Below, piece by piece: positions 8,516-16,445 of a stretch of 64,000 nt of DNA. The stretch spans positions 7,254,001-7,318,000 of the forward strand of contig NZ_CP063373.1 of the NCBI RefSeq assembly GCF_015160855.1, read 5' to 3'. This DNA is from Streptomyces ferrugineus (lineage in GTDB: Bacteria; Actinomycetota; Actinomycetes; Streptomycetales; Streptomycetaceae). Under the pieces are notes generated by a model. The model saw only the letters and a program-made list of their open reading frames with translations, ran no database searches and was not told the origin of the DNA. Numbering within the stretch: the stretch's first letter is position 1; every line of letters starts with the position of its first letter. The position numbers and the translations under genes are program-made.

Positions 8516-8640
8516 TCCTTGTCTTCCGTGGAGTGGGAGAGGGCAGACGAAGGCCCTGACCGGAAGACAGGAGAGAGAAGGAGGAGGAGCGGACTCGCGC
8601 GCAGTCAGCGGGCGGCGTGGCTCCCCGGGCCGGTCAGGGC
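8516..8640 (-). promoter_or_regulatory. Probable translational attenuator of lrm
   Basis: Two mutually exclusive pairings are visible. Segment A, 8630-8640, inside the leader ORF, pairs perfectly over 11 bp with segment B, 8553-8563. Segment B', 8561-8568, pairs perfectly over 8 bp with segment C, 8521-8528. With one bulge that stem extends into 8517-8519, the lrm Shine-Dalgarno. B and B' share 8561-8563. A ribosome stalled early in the leader would leave A free to capture B, opening the B'-C hairpin and exposing the lrm ribosome site. This is the general logic of erm translational attenuation; the specific model is inferred. Confidence 0.6.
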
Positions 8641-8721
8641 TCCGGGGCCGCGGCGCATCCGTACGGAGTGCGCGTAGCCCCGGCCGTGACCGGTGTTGCA
8701 GATCGCGTTGTTCGCTGCCAC
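8605..8721 (-). CDS. Putative leader peptide of lrm (38 aa)
   Basis: An open frame from GTG 8721 to TGA 8605-8607, too short for a standard gene call. A second in-frame GTG lies at 8730. It begins VAANNAICNTGHGRGY and ends before the attenuator's second arm, so it lies wholly between the predicted promoter and lrm. The predicted RNA start falls on or next to GTG 8721, so translation would be leaderless, with no Shine-Dalgarno needed. Its middle contains a large stem: arms 8642-8648 and 8677-8683, with an inner GCGCA/TGCGC pair around a TCCGTACGGA palindrome. In erm systems a drug-bound ribosome stalling in such a peptide switches on the methylase. No match to a known leader sequence is claimed. 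Confidence 0.5.
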   Translation of the reverse strand: MAANNAICNTGHGRGYAHSVRMRRGPGALTGPGSHAAR

Positions 8722-8728
8722 GGACGCC

Positions 8729-8757
8729 ACGTTAGGCGTGCCGGGTGACGCGGACAA
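8729..8757 (-). promoter_or_regulatory. lrm leader promoter
   Basis: Minus-strand -35 TTGTCC (8757-8752), 17-base spacer, -10 TAACGT (8734-8729). Expected RNA start at about 8722-8721, i.e. on the leader GTG. The element lies immediately after the stop of the upstream sugar-binding protein gene (8768), so lrm-mgt has its own promoter. Confidence 0.55.
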
Positions 8758-8767
8758 CCGAGTTACG

Positions 8768-10051
8768 TCAGCGCTGATAGCGGGCCAGCACCAGGTTCCC
8801 GTCCTCCTCCAGGCGCTCGCGCAGTTCGTCGAGGCCGATGGCGCCGCTGTAGTACTCCTGGAGGGCGGGTGTGGCGACCTTGTCCTTCCACTCCGGGTAG
8901 CCGCGCACCGACTGCGCGGGCGCCGAGCGCAGGTGTTCGGCGAGGGCGGTGCCGGTGGCCCAGTCGTTCTCGGTGGTGTGCAGGGCCGGGTCCTTCAGCG
9001 CCTGGGTTCCGGTGGGCAGCATCCAGTCGCCCAGCGCCAGCCGCACCATGTTCTCGGGCCGGAGCAGGAAGTCGATGAACTCGGCCGCCTCCCGCTGGTG
9101 CGGGCTGTCCTCGGCGATGGACAGGGTCTGCGGGCTGACGCCCTGGGTGAGCCCGTCGGCGCCCGCCGGGGCCGGCAGCACCTGCCAGTCGAAGCCCTTC
9201 GGCGCCTGCTGCACGATCTGCTGGCGGTAGGAGAAGCCGAGCGGGACCATCGCGTACCGGCCGCCGAAGAAGCCGGGCAGGGTGTCGGAACCGCCGCTGC
9301 CGAGGGTCGTGGGCGAGGCGCTGCGATCGGTGTTGGCCTGGTCGTGGACGGTGCGCGGCATGACCTCGTCGGCGGCCTCGAAACGGATGGTGACCTTGTC
9401 GTCGGCGCCCCGGTGGAAGAGCTGTCCGCCGGACGACAGCGACAGGTTGAGGGTGGCGGAGACGGGCTCCTTGAGCGGCCAGGCGACGCCGTACCTGCCG
9501 TCCCCGCTGAGCTGTGCGGTGATGCTTCTGAACTCGGGCCAGCTCCATGGGCGTTCGGGGGTCGGGATGCGTACGCCGGCCTCCTTGAGCCACTTCGCGT
9601 TGGCGACGATCACCCGTGGCTCCTGGAGGAACGGCACACCGTAGATCCCGCCCCCGAAGGTCGTCGTCTCCCAACTGCGCTGCGGGATGTCGGACTTGAG
9701 CCGTTCGGGCAGCAGGCCGGTCAGATCGGCGAGGTAGCCGCCGTACGCGAAGTCCGCGAGGTCGTCGGAGGCGTCATGGATGATGTCCGGGGCCTCGCCG
9801 CCCTCGAAGGAGGTGAGCAGCTGGTCGTGGACGCTGTCCCAACTGCCCTGGACGTACTCGACCTCGACGTCCGGATGGGTGGCGTTCCACTCCTTGACCA
9901 GTTCCCTGTTGATCTCGACGGACTCCGCCTGCCAGGCCAGGGACTGGAAGCGCAGGGTGATCCGGCCGCCGGCGCCGTCACCGTCGCCGCCGCCGCACCC
10001 GGCGAGCAGCAGGACCAGCACCAGGCAGCCCAACAGCACTCTGGTACGCAT
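8768..10051 (-). CDS. Sugar ABC transporter substrate-binding lipoprotein
   Basis: Extracellular solute receptor of the CUT1 family (SBP family 1). It is 427 residues starting at ATG 10051, with a hydrophobic signal and lipobox LLLAGCGGG, so it is a lipid-anchored receptor at Cys 19-20. Family features are visible: ITLRFQSLAWQAES at the mature start, VQGSWDSVHDQLLTSFEGG with the APDIIH motif, and aromatic-rich C-terminal lobe segments (RPWSWPEF, QREAAEFIDFLLRPEN). Its ATG overlaps the last base of the upstream permease stop (TGATG). The operon has receptor plus two permeases but no ATPase, typical for Streptomyces sugar importers that share the MsiK ATPase (known for the group, inferred here). 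Confidence 0.9.
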   Translation of the reverse strand: MRTRVLLGCLVLVLLLAGCGGGDGDGAGGRITLRFQSLAWQAESVEINRELVKEWNATHPDVEVEYVQGSWDSVHDQLLTSFEGGEAPDIIHDASDDLADFAYGGYLADLTGLLPERLKSDIPQRSWETTTFGGGIYGVPFLQEPRVIVANAKWLKEAGVRIPTPERPWSWPEFRSITAQLSGDGRYGVAWPLKEPVSATLNLSLSSGGQLFHRGADDKVTIRFEAADEVMPRTVHDQANTDRSASPTTLGSGGSDTLPGFFGGRYAMVPLGFSYRQQIVQQAPKGFDWQVLPAPAGADGLTQGVSPQTLSIAEDSPHQREAAEFIDFLLRPENMVRLALGDWMLPTGTQALKDPALHTTENDWATGTALAEHLRSAPAQSVRGYPEWKDKVATPALQEYYSGAIGLDELRERLEEDGNLVLARYQR

Positions 10052-10884
10052 CAGTTCTTCACCGCCCCGGCGAGCATGCCGCCCGTGATCCGTCGCTGGA
10101 TGACCGCGAACACCACCAGCGAGGGCAGCGTCGCGAGGAACGCGGCGGCGGCCAGCGGGCCGAGGTCCGCGACGCCCTCCGCGCCGATGAAGTGGGTGAG
10201 GACGACCGGCAGCGTCTGCCGCTCCGGGGACTTCAGCAGCACGAGCGCGAAGAAGAACTCGTTCCACGCCGTGACGAACGCGAACAGCCCCGTCGCCGCG
10301 ATGCCCGGCGCCAGCAGCGGCGCGGTCACCGACACCAGGGTGCGCAGCCGCCCGGCCCCGTCGACCGCCGCCGCCTCCTCCAACTCGGGCGGCACGGCAC
10401 GGACGTACCCGACGAGCATCCACAGCGCGAACGGCAGCGCCCACACCACGTACACCATGATCAGCCCCGGCATCGAGTTGATCAGCCGCAGGTTCTTCAG
10501 CACCAGGAACAGCGGGATGATCACCAGCACGAGGGGGAACGCCTGGCTGACGACGACCCAGCCGGTCGCGGCCCGCGCGAGCCGGGTGCGGTGGCGGGCC
10601 ATGACGTAGGCCATCGGGGTCGCGAGGAGTACGGCGATCAGGCCGGCGCCGAGCGCGGCGGTCAGGGAGTTGAGGGCGGCGTGCAGCAGGGGCTGCTCGT
10701 CGAAGGCCTGGCGGAAGTTGGCGAGGGTGGGGTCCTTCGGGATCCAGGTGGGGTGCAGGCTGCCGAGCTCGCGGGGCGGCTTGAAGGCGGTGGAGATCAG
10801 CCAGAGGAAGGGGAGGGCGAGGAAGAGGAGGTAGGCGAGCAGGGCGAGGTACTGCCCGGCGCGGCCGGTCCGGCTGGTCCTCAT
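10051..10884 (-). CDS. Sugar ABC transporter permease, MalG-like
   Basis: A 277-residue inner-membrane subunit of the CUT1 importer. It has six predicted spans beginning YLALLAYLLFLALPFLWLIS. The EAA loop is visible as ELEEAAAVDGAGRLRTLVSV near residues 172-191, including the conserved EAA...DGA core that docks to the ATPase. It is followed by LLAPGIAATGLFAFVTAWNEF, typical of MalG partners. It overlaps the upstream MalF-like gene by four bases and touches the downstream receptor gene, so the three are translationally coupled. Substrate is unknown; no glycosidase gene lies in the operon. Confidence 0.9.
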   Translation of the reverse strand: MRTSRTGRAGQYLALLAYLLFLALPFLWLISTAFKPPRELGSLHPTWIPKDPTLANFRQAFDEQPLLHAALNSLTAALGAGLIAVLLATPMAYVMARHRTRLARAATGWVVVSQAFPLVLVIIPLFLVLKNLRLINSMPGLIMVYVVWALPFALWMLVGYVRAVPPELEEAAAVDGAGRLRTLVSVTAPLLAPGIAATGLFAFVTAWNEFFFALVLLKSPERQTLPVVLTHFIGAEGVADLGPLAAAAFLATLPSLVVFAVIQRRITGGMLAGAVKN

Positions 10885-11816
10885 GCCTGATCACCTCCCC
10901 TGAGCCGGCCGGCGAGGAAGACGGCGAGGAGTACCGAGATCACCGCGACCATGAGGCATCCCATCGCCGCCGCGTAGCCGAACTGCCCGTAGCGGAAGGC
11001 CTCTTCGTACGCGAAGAGCATGGGCAGCCGGGTGCGGCCGCCGGGACCGCCGCTGGTGAGCACGTAGACCAGGGCGAAGGAGTTGAAGTTCCAGATCAGG
11101 TTGAGCGCGGTGATGGACAGGGCGACGGGTCTGAGGGCGGGCCAGGTGACGGTGCGGAAGCGGCGCCAGGCGCCGGCGCCGTCCACCGCCGCCGCCTCGT
11201 GCAGTTCGCGCGGGGTGCTCTGCAGGCCGGCGAGCAGGGCGACCGTCGTGGTCGGCATCCCCGCCCAGATACCGACGACGATGACGGCGGGCAGGGCGGT
11301 GCCGAGCCCGCTGAGCCAGTCGCGGCCGCCGCCGAGGCCGAGGTCGCGGAGTGTCTCGTTGAGGATGCCGGCGTCGGGGTTGTAGACCAGCCGCCACATG
11401 ACGCCGACGACGACCTCGGGCATGGCCCACGGCACGATCGCGAGGGCCCGGGCCAGCCAGCGCAGCCGCAGGTCCTGGTTGAGGAGGAGGGCGAGGCCGA
11501 GCGCGAGCAGGAACTGCGGCACGGTGACGCCGACCGCCCAGACCAGGCCGATCCGGAACGACTCCCAGAACAGCGTGTCGTGCAGCAGATCCCGGAAGTT
11601 GAGGCCGCCGATCCACTGGGTGGCCCGGGTGCGCCCGGACTGGGCGTCGGTGAAGGACAGCAGGATGCCGTAGAGCAGTGGTCCGACGCTCAGGATCAGG
11701 ATGGGGATCAGCGCGGGGAGCACCAGGAACCAGGCGCCGCGATCCAGGACCCGCCGCTGCCCTCGCGTCCCGGGCGCGGCTCTCACCGGCCGCTGCGCCT
11801 CGGTCACCGATGTCAC
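10881..11816 (-). CDS. Sugar ABC transporter permease, MalF-like
   Basis: First gene of the leftward sugar-import operon. I choose GTG 11816 (311 residues), which has AAAGGGGGA 5-8 bases upstream, over a longer frame to 12002 that would overlap the divergent kinase gene. The cytoplasmic N-terminus is followed by WFLVLPALIPILILSVGPLL and five more spans. The EAA loop reads ELHEAAAVDGAGAWRRFRTV. It forms a heterodimeric channel with the MalG-like partner. Between this gene and the divergent kinase lies a 12-bp inverted repeat (11930-11962) that could regulate either gene. Confidence 0.88.
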   Translation of the reverse strand: MTSVTEAQRPVRAAPGTRGQRRVLDRGAWFLVLPALIPILILSVGPLLYGILLSFTDAQSGRTRATQWIGGLNFRDLLHDTLFWESFRIGLVWAVGVTVPQFLLALGLALLLNQDLRLRWLARALAIVPWAMPEVVVGVMWRLVYNPDAGILNETLRDLGLGGGRDWLSGLGTALPAVIVVGIWAGMPTTTVALLAGLQSTPRELHEAAAVDGAGAWRRFRTVTWPALRPVALSITALNLIWNFNSFALVYVLTSGGPGGRTRLPMLFAYEEAFRYGQFGYAAAMGCLMVAVISVLLAVFLAGRLRGGDQA

Positions 11817-11929
11817 GGGATCCCCCTTTGCCGCGGCCGCCCTCGGACGAGCCCCGTCATGGTCGTGAAGGCGCCGTACCCCGTCAAGGCCGCGCGCACG
11901 CGGTCCGACCTGTGCAAATGCGAGACTGG

Positions 11930-11962
11930 GCACGGATGGCGGGAATCCGACGCCATCCGTGC
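11930..11962. promoter_or_regulatory. Perfect 12-bp inverted repeat in a divergent promoter region
   Basis: Arms GCACGGATGGCG (11930-11941) and CGCCATCCGTGC (11951-11962) with a 9-base loop, between the sugar ABC operon (start 11816, leftward) and the APH-family gene (start 11990, rightward). It could be an operator or, in the rightward transcript, an RNA hairpin ending 15 bases before the GGAGG of the kinase gene. Confidence 0.5.
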
Positions 11963-11989
11963 AGGCGTACGACCGGACGGAGGCGGACG

Positions 11990-12853
11990 ATGGACGAGGC
12001 ACGGGCGCGGGACGTACTGGCCGCGGCGGAGGTGCTGCCCGGCACAGCGCGGGACGCGCGGCTGCTCGCCCTCGGTGAGAACGCGGTGTTCGCCCTCGGT
12101 GACCTGGTCGTCAAGGTGGGCCGCGACGCCGAACTCCTCGACCGGGCGCGGCGCGAACTGGACGTGGCGGTGTGGCTGGAGGAGACGGGCGTGCCGGCGG
12201 TACGGGCCGCCGAGCCGAAGGCACTGCTGGTGGAGAGGCACCCGGTGACCGTGTGGCACCGGCTGCCGGATCCGGTACGGCCCGCCGAGCCACGGGATTT
12301 GGCCGAACTGCTGCGGGTCGTGCACGCCCTGCCCGCCCCCTCCTTCGAACTGCCGCCGCGTGAGTTGCTGGGCGGGGTGGAGCGCTGGCTGCGCCTTGCG
12401 GGCGACGCGATCGATCCGGCGGACGCCGCGTATCTGCGGGAGCGGCGGGACGGTTTCGCCACCGCGGCGGCCGGGCTGACGCCCCGTCTGACGCCGGGCC
12501 CGATCCATGGGGACGCCCTGCCGCGCAATGTGCATGTGGGCCCGGACGGCCCGGTGCTGGTCGACCTGGAGACGTTCTCGGCCGATCTGCGCGAGCACGA
12601 CCTGGTGGTCATGGCCCTCTCCCGGGACCGGTACGGACTGCCCGCGGCGGCTTACGAATCGTTCGTCGAGGCGTACGGCTGGGATGTACGGGAGTGGGAG
12701 GGGTGCGCGGTGCTGCGCGGCGCGCGGGAGACGGCGAGCTGCGCCTGGGTGGCCCAGCACGCGCCGGGCAATCCGAAGGCCCGGGACGAGTTCGAGCGGC
12801 GGGTGGCTTCGCTGCGGCAGGGGGATGCGACGGTGCGGTGGCATCCGTTCTGA
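11990..12853 (+). CDS. APH-family (aminoglycoside phosphotransferase fold) kinase
   Basis: A 287-residue small-molecule kinase-like protein. The active-site loop reads GPIHGDALPRNVHVG, with the Brenner motif H-G-D-x4-N intact (Asp base and Asn Mg ligand). It is followed by VLVDLETFSADLREHDLVVM, where the D of VDLE is the second Mg2+ ligand. The N-lobe has a Lys in DLVVKVG. Length and motifs suggest an active phosphotransferase; the acceptor (antibiotic, choline, sugar or other) cannot be assigned. The start is ATG 11990 with GGAGG 7 bases upstream. It is divergent from the sugar ABC operon, which may hint at a sugar-related acceptor, but that is speculative. Confidence 0.82.
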   Translation: MDEARARDVLAAAEVLPGTARDARLLALGENAVFALGDLVVKVGRDAELLDRARRELDVAVWLEETGVPAVRAAEPKALLVERHPVTVWHRLPDPVRPAEPRDLAELLRVVHALPAPSFELPPRELLGGVERWLRLAGDAIDPADAAYLRERRDGFATAAAGLTPRLTPGPIHGDALPRNVHVGPDGPVLVDLETFSADLREHDLVVMALSRDRYGLPAAAYESFVEAYGWDVREWEGCAVLRGARETASCAWVAQHAPGNPKARDEFERRVASLRQGDATVRWHPF

Positions 12854-12892
12854 GGTGGTATCCGTTCTGAGCGGAGTGACGCTCGTTCGGGA

Positions 12893-13810
12893 TCAGCCGG
12901 CCGCCTGCGGCGGTTCTCTCTGGATGTCGCGCGCGGCGCGGCGTAGTTCGCTCAGGACGGTGCGCACCGCGGACCTGGCCGTGCGCTCCGGGCGGTACAG
13001 GGCGTCGATGTGGCGTCGCGCCTGGACGCCGCTCAGCGGGCGCAGGACGAGGGCGGGGTGCGGGCGTACCGTCCAGCGCGGCATCAGGGCGATGCCGCCG
13101 CCGGCCGCCACGACCTCGGCCACCACCGCGAACTCGTTGATGCGATGGGCCAGATCGAGGCGGCGGCCGGCGGCTGCGGCGATGGCTTCGACGACCGCGA
13201 GGACCGGGAAGCCGTCGTGCACGGTGATCCACGGCTCGTCGGCCACGTCGCGCGGGGTGACACGGCGTTGGGCGGCCAGGGGATGGCTGGCGGGCATCGC
13301 CACGTCCAGTGGCTCGCGCAGCAGTGTCGTCGCGGCCACCGTGTGCGGCCACGGCGAGGCGTGGTCGAGGCGGTGGGCGAGGACGATGTCGTACTCGCGG
13401 GTGAGTCGGGGGAAGTCCTCCTGGGGCACGTCCTCGTCGGCGAGCCTCGGCACCGGTCTGCCCGGTCCGGCCAGCGCGCCGACGAGCAGCGGGAAGAACG
13501 CGGCGCCCGCGCTGTGGAACGCCGCCACCGACACCTCCCCGTCCGGCCGCTCGACGAACTCCTCGACGGCGTGCCGGGCGCGTGCCAGCGCCGTCTCCAC
13601 CTCGACGGCCGCGCCCGCCAGCGCCTGCCCGGCGTCGGTGAGCACCAGGCGCCGGCCCCGACGCTCGGTGAGCGGCACCGGGATCGCCCGCTGCAGCAGC
13701 CGTAGCTGCTGGGAGATGGCCGACGGCGTCACCAGCAGTGCCTCGGCGACCGCCGTGACACTGCCCAGTTCGCCGAGCTCCCGCAGGATCCGCAGCTGCC
13801 GTTCGTCCAT
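12893..13810 (-). CDS. LysR-family transcriptional regulator
   Basis: A 305-residue regulator. The winged HTH at residues 1-60 (LRILRELGELGSVTAVAEAL...SAISQQLRLLQRAI) is canonical for LysR. A linker helix follows, then a two-lobe effector-binding domain (EVSVAAFHSAGAAFFPLLVG; DVAMPASHPLA; GIALMPRW). The start is ATG 13810. It is divergent from an EamA exporter gene 92 bases away, and a dyad in that gap fits a LysR binding site, so it probably controls the exporter and itself. The inducer is unknown. Confidence 0.9.
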   Translation of the reverse strand: MDERQLRILRELGELGSVTAVAEALLVTPSAISQQLRLLQRAIPVPLTERRGRRLVLTDAGQALAGAAVEVETALARARHAVEEFVERPDGEVSVAAFHSAGAAFFPLLVGALAGPGRPVPRLADEDVPQEDFPRLTREYDIVLAHRLDHASPWPHTVAATTLLREPLDVAMPASHPLAAQRRVTPRDVADEPWITVHDGFPVLAVVEAIAAAAGRRLDLAHRINEFAVVAEVVAAGGGIALMPRWTVRPHPALVLRPLSGVQARRHIDALYRPERTARSAVRTVLSELRRAARDIQREPPQAAG

Positions 13811-13839
13811 CGCCCCAGTGTAGGGATGATGTAGCTCCG

Positions 13840-13856
13840 CTAAATGATCGTTTTAG
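13840..13856. promoter_or_regulatory. Candidate LysR box
   Basis: CTAAA-N7-TTTAG, an AT-rich dyad in an otherwise GC-rich gap, about 30 bases from the LysR start and about 47 bases from the EamA start. Form and position match LysR-type sites. Confidence 0.5.
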
Positions 13857-13902
13857 AAGGTGGTACTGGGCTTCAGGGTCACCTTCGGTACACCGTAGGG
13901 GC

Positions 13903-14919
13903 GTGTCCGACGTCCGCCGTACCGATGCGGTACTCCTCCTTGTCGCGATCGTCTGGGGCTCCAGCTATCTGTCCGCCCAGACGGCCACCGCCGCGCTCCC
14001 CGTCCTGCTCGTGCTGTTCGCCCGCTACGCCCTGTCCGCCGTCGCCTGTCTCGGCCTGGTCGCCTCCCGGCGGCGCGGGCCGCGCGGTTCGCGCCGGTGG
14101 ACGCGCGCCGAGCTGCGGGCCGGGGTGCCCCTGGGCCTGACGCAGGCCGCGGTCCTGGTCGTGGAGACGTACGGCGTCGCGCACACCACCGCCGCCAACG
14201 CCGGCCTCATCATCAGCCTGACCATCGTCCTCACCCCGCTCCTCGACCGCGGCGGCCGCCGCGGCGCACTGCCTCTGTCGTTCTTCGCCGCGACCGGTGT
14301 CTGCGTCCTGGCCGTGGCGCTGCTCATGTCCGGCAACGGCTTCCACGCGCCCCGTCTCGGCGATCTGCTGATGCTCGGTGCCGCGCTGGTCCGGGCCGTG
14401 CATGTCGCGCTGGTCGGCCGCTTCACCGCCGGGCGGGCGATCCGCCCGCTGCATCTGACGACCGTGCAGACCCTCGTGGGCACGGCCCTGTTCCTGCCGA
14501 TGGCGGCCCAGGACCTGCCCACCCTGGTCCGCGCGGACCCCGCGATCTGGGCCCAGCTCGTCCATCTCGCCCTGTTCTGCAGCGTGTTCGCCTTCCTCGC
14601 GCAGACCTGGGCCGTACAGCGCACCTCGGCCAGCCGGGCCAGCCTGCTGCTGGGCACCGAGCCGGTGTGGGCGGTCGCGGTGGGCGTGGCCCTCGGCGGC
14701 GAGCACCTCACCGCGCTCACCGGCCTCGGGGCGGCCCTGATGGTCGCCGGCACCTACTGGGGGCAGGCGGTCGAGCGTGCGCACCGAAGCACACCGGAAC
14801 TCCGGCTCCCCTCGGCCCGGACCTCGGGCCACTCCCCCGGAACGCACCTCGACAAGGACTCCGCATGCCCGAGCACACCCACCACGACCTCCCCCACCAC
14901 GACACTTACGAGCACCTGA
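13903..14919 (+). CDS. EamA/DMT-family transporter
   Basis: Drug/metabolite transporter of 338 residues starting at GTG 13903. It has ten predicted membrane spans in two EamA repeats, opening LLLVAIVWGSSYLSAQTATA (the family's WG-S motif). The repeat junction lies near residue 150, and a second-repeat signature reads TSASRASLLLGTEPVWAVAVG. It likely exports amino acids or small metabolites. The polar, Thr/Ser/Pro-rich tail after GTYWGQAVERA overlaps the start of the YbaK gene by 55 bases, so the last 40 residues may be incidental extension. It is probably regulated by the divergent LysR protein. Confidence 0.88.
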   Translation: MSDVRRTDAVLLLVAIVWGSSYLSAQTATAALPVLLVLFARYALSAVACLGLVASRRRGPRGSRRWTRAELRAGVPLGLTQAAVLVVETYGVAHTTAANAGLIISLTIVLTPLLDRGGRRGALPLSFFAATGVCVLAVALLMSGNGFHAPRLGDLLMLGAALVRAVHVALVGRFTAGRAIRPLHLTTVQTLVGTALFLPMAAQDLPTLVRADPAIWAQLVHLALFCSVFAFLAQTWAVQRTSASRASLLLGTEPVWAVAVGVALGGEHLTALTGLGAALMVAGTYWGQAVERAHRSTPELRLPSARTSGHSPGTHLDKDSACPSTPTTTSPTTTLTST

Positions 14920-15392
14920 TCTCCCTGCTCGACTCCTCCCACATCGACTACCGCCTCCTCGACCACGAACCCGAGGGCGCCACCGAGGCCGTCTGCGCCC
15001 TGCGCGGCCACCCGGCCTCCGAGGCCGCGAAGTGCATCGTGCTGCGGGTCAAGGTGGACCGCCGCACCACCCGTCACGTCCTGGCGGTCGTCCCGGGGGA
15101 CCGTCGGGTGGACCTGGACGCCGTCCGGGCGCTGTTCGACGCGCGCTACGTCGGCTTCAGCGACCCGGAGACCGCCGAGCGGCTGGCCCGTGCCGTGCCC
15201 GGCACCGTCCTGCCGTTCAGCTTCGACCCCGGCCTCGAAGTCGTCGCCGACCCGGACGTCGTCGCCCAGCCGAAGCTGTACTTCAACGCTGCCCGGCTCG
15301 ACCGCTCGCTCTGCATCTCGGGCGCCGACTACGAGCGGCTCGCCGAGCCGCGCGTCGAGCGCGTCGCGGCGGCGGCCTCGGCAGCGGTGTGA
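14865..15392 (+). CDS. YbaK/ProX-family aminoacyl-tRNA deacylase-like protein
   Basis: A 175-residue YbaK domain protein, a trans-editing fold that hydrolyses mischarged aminoacyl-tRNA (Cys/Ala-tRNAPro in known members). A His-rich head (PEHTHHDLPHHD) is followed by HIDYRLLDHEPEGATEAVCA and the family core ASEAAKCIVLRVK, whose Lys is the conserved catalytic-pocket lysine. GTVLPFSFDP and KLYFNAARLDRSL follow. The start is ATG 14865 with AAGGA 7 bases upstream. It overlaps the EamA gene's 3' end and is probably co-transcribed. The tRNA substrate is not predictable. Confidence 0.82.
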   Translation: MPEHTHHDLPHHDTYEHLISLLDSSHIDYRLLDHEPEGATEAVCALRGHPASEAAKCIVLRVKVDRRTTRHVLAVVPGDRRVDLDAVRALFDARYVGFSDPETAERLARAVPGTVLPFSFDPGLEVVADPDVVAQPKLYFNAARLDRSLCISGADYERLAEPRVERVAAAASAAV

Positions 15393-15601
15393 CGGAGGGG
15401 CCGGCGGCCGTCGGGGCCACATCCCGAGCCAGGGTTGCGGCCCGACGGTGGGGAAGCTCGGAGGCGCTCGAGGACCGACGGCGGCGCGCGGGCCTTAGCG
15501 GCGACCGAGAACGAGCTCAGGCTGACCGCCGGCGCCAGCCACCGAAGGCGCGGGGCCGCGCGGGCGCACCCTCGGAAAGGACGCGGCCGTCGCCGGGGGC
15601 C

Positions 15602-16324
15602 TCAGACCGTCTCGCCCGCCGGCTCCCGCAGCGGCCACGTCCCGTCGACCACCGCCGTCGCGTCGCCCTTGCGACGCAGGAAGCTCTGGAAGTCCGCCGC
15701 CCACTGCGCGTACCACTCGATCTGGCGGCGGTGCAGCTCCGCCGGGCCGAGCGCCGCGATCTTGGGGTGGCGGTCGGCTATCGCGCCGGCCAGTCGGGCC
15801 GCGGCGAGGGCGTCGGCGGAGGCGTCGTGGGCGGAGTCCAGGGCGATGCCGTACTCCCGGCAGACCGCTTCGAGGTTGCGCTTGCCGCGGCGGTAGCGGT
15901 CGGCCCAGCGGTCGATGGTGTACGGGTCGATGACGGGGGCGGGGTCGATGCCGCCCAGGCGGTCGCGCAGGGACGGCAGTCCGTACCGCCGCAGTTCGGC
16001 GGAGAGCAGGCTCAGGTCGAAGGCCGCGTTGTAGGCGACGACCGGCACACCCGTCTTCCAGTAGGTGGCCAGTACGTCCGCGATGGCGTCCGCCACCTGG
16101 TCGGCCGGGCGGCCCTCGGCGGCCGCGCGCTCATTGCTGATGCCGTGGACCGCGACCGCGTCGGCCGGGATCTCCACGCCCGGATCCGCCAGCCACTCCT
16201 TGTGCCCTATGGGCTGCCCGTCCCTGACCTCGATCACGGCCCCGGTGACGATGCGCGCCTCGCGCGGATCCGTACCGGTCGTCTCCAGGTCGAAGCCGAT
16301 CAGCAGCTCACGGTGCCAGCCCAT
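15602..16324 (-). CDS. DEDDh 3'-5' exonuclease (DNA polymerase III epsilon-like)
   Basis: A stand-alone RNase T/DnaQ-type exonuclease of 240 residues. ExoI reads LIGFDLETTGTDP (DxE), ExoII reads VAYNAAFDLSLL (N-x3-D), and ExoIII reads SAHDASADALAAARLA (H-x4-D), so all four acidic/His catalytic residues are present. The ~60-residue C-terminal helical tail (ELHRRQIEWYAQWAADFQ) is shared by actinobacterial members. I chose ATG 16324 because GGGGGA precedes it. An upstream ATG at 16390 is possible. It is 3' of the HEPN protein gene on the same strand. Substrate (DNA repair intermediates or RNA) is unknown. Confidence 0.88.
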   Translation of the reverse strand: MGWHRELLIGFDLETTGTDPREARIVTGAVIEVRDGQPIGHKEWLADPGVEIPADAVAVHGISNERAAAEGRPADQVADAIADVLATYWKTGVPVVAYNAAFDLSLLSAELRRYGLPSLRDRLGGIDPAPVIDPYTIDRWADRYRRGKRNLEAVCREYGIALDSAHDASADALAAARLAGAIADRHPKIAALGPAELHRRQIEWYAQWAADFQSFLRRKGDATAVVDGTWPLREPAGETV

Positions 16325-16445
16325 GGGCGGTCCCCCTTCTTGGTGGTGCGTTCCCCCAGTGGTCTCCACCTTCCCATGTGCCACTGACAATCAGAGGACC
16401 GCATTCCGCTTCCGTGTCGGGACGGCACCGCGTCGGCCGGACAGT

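Noticed and set aside
8768..10894. Apparent 708-residue fusion of a permease-region frame with the sugar-binding protein
   Set aside because: The upstream part is out of frame with the true permease and lacks membrane spans; the lipoprotein signal at ATG 10051 defines the real start.
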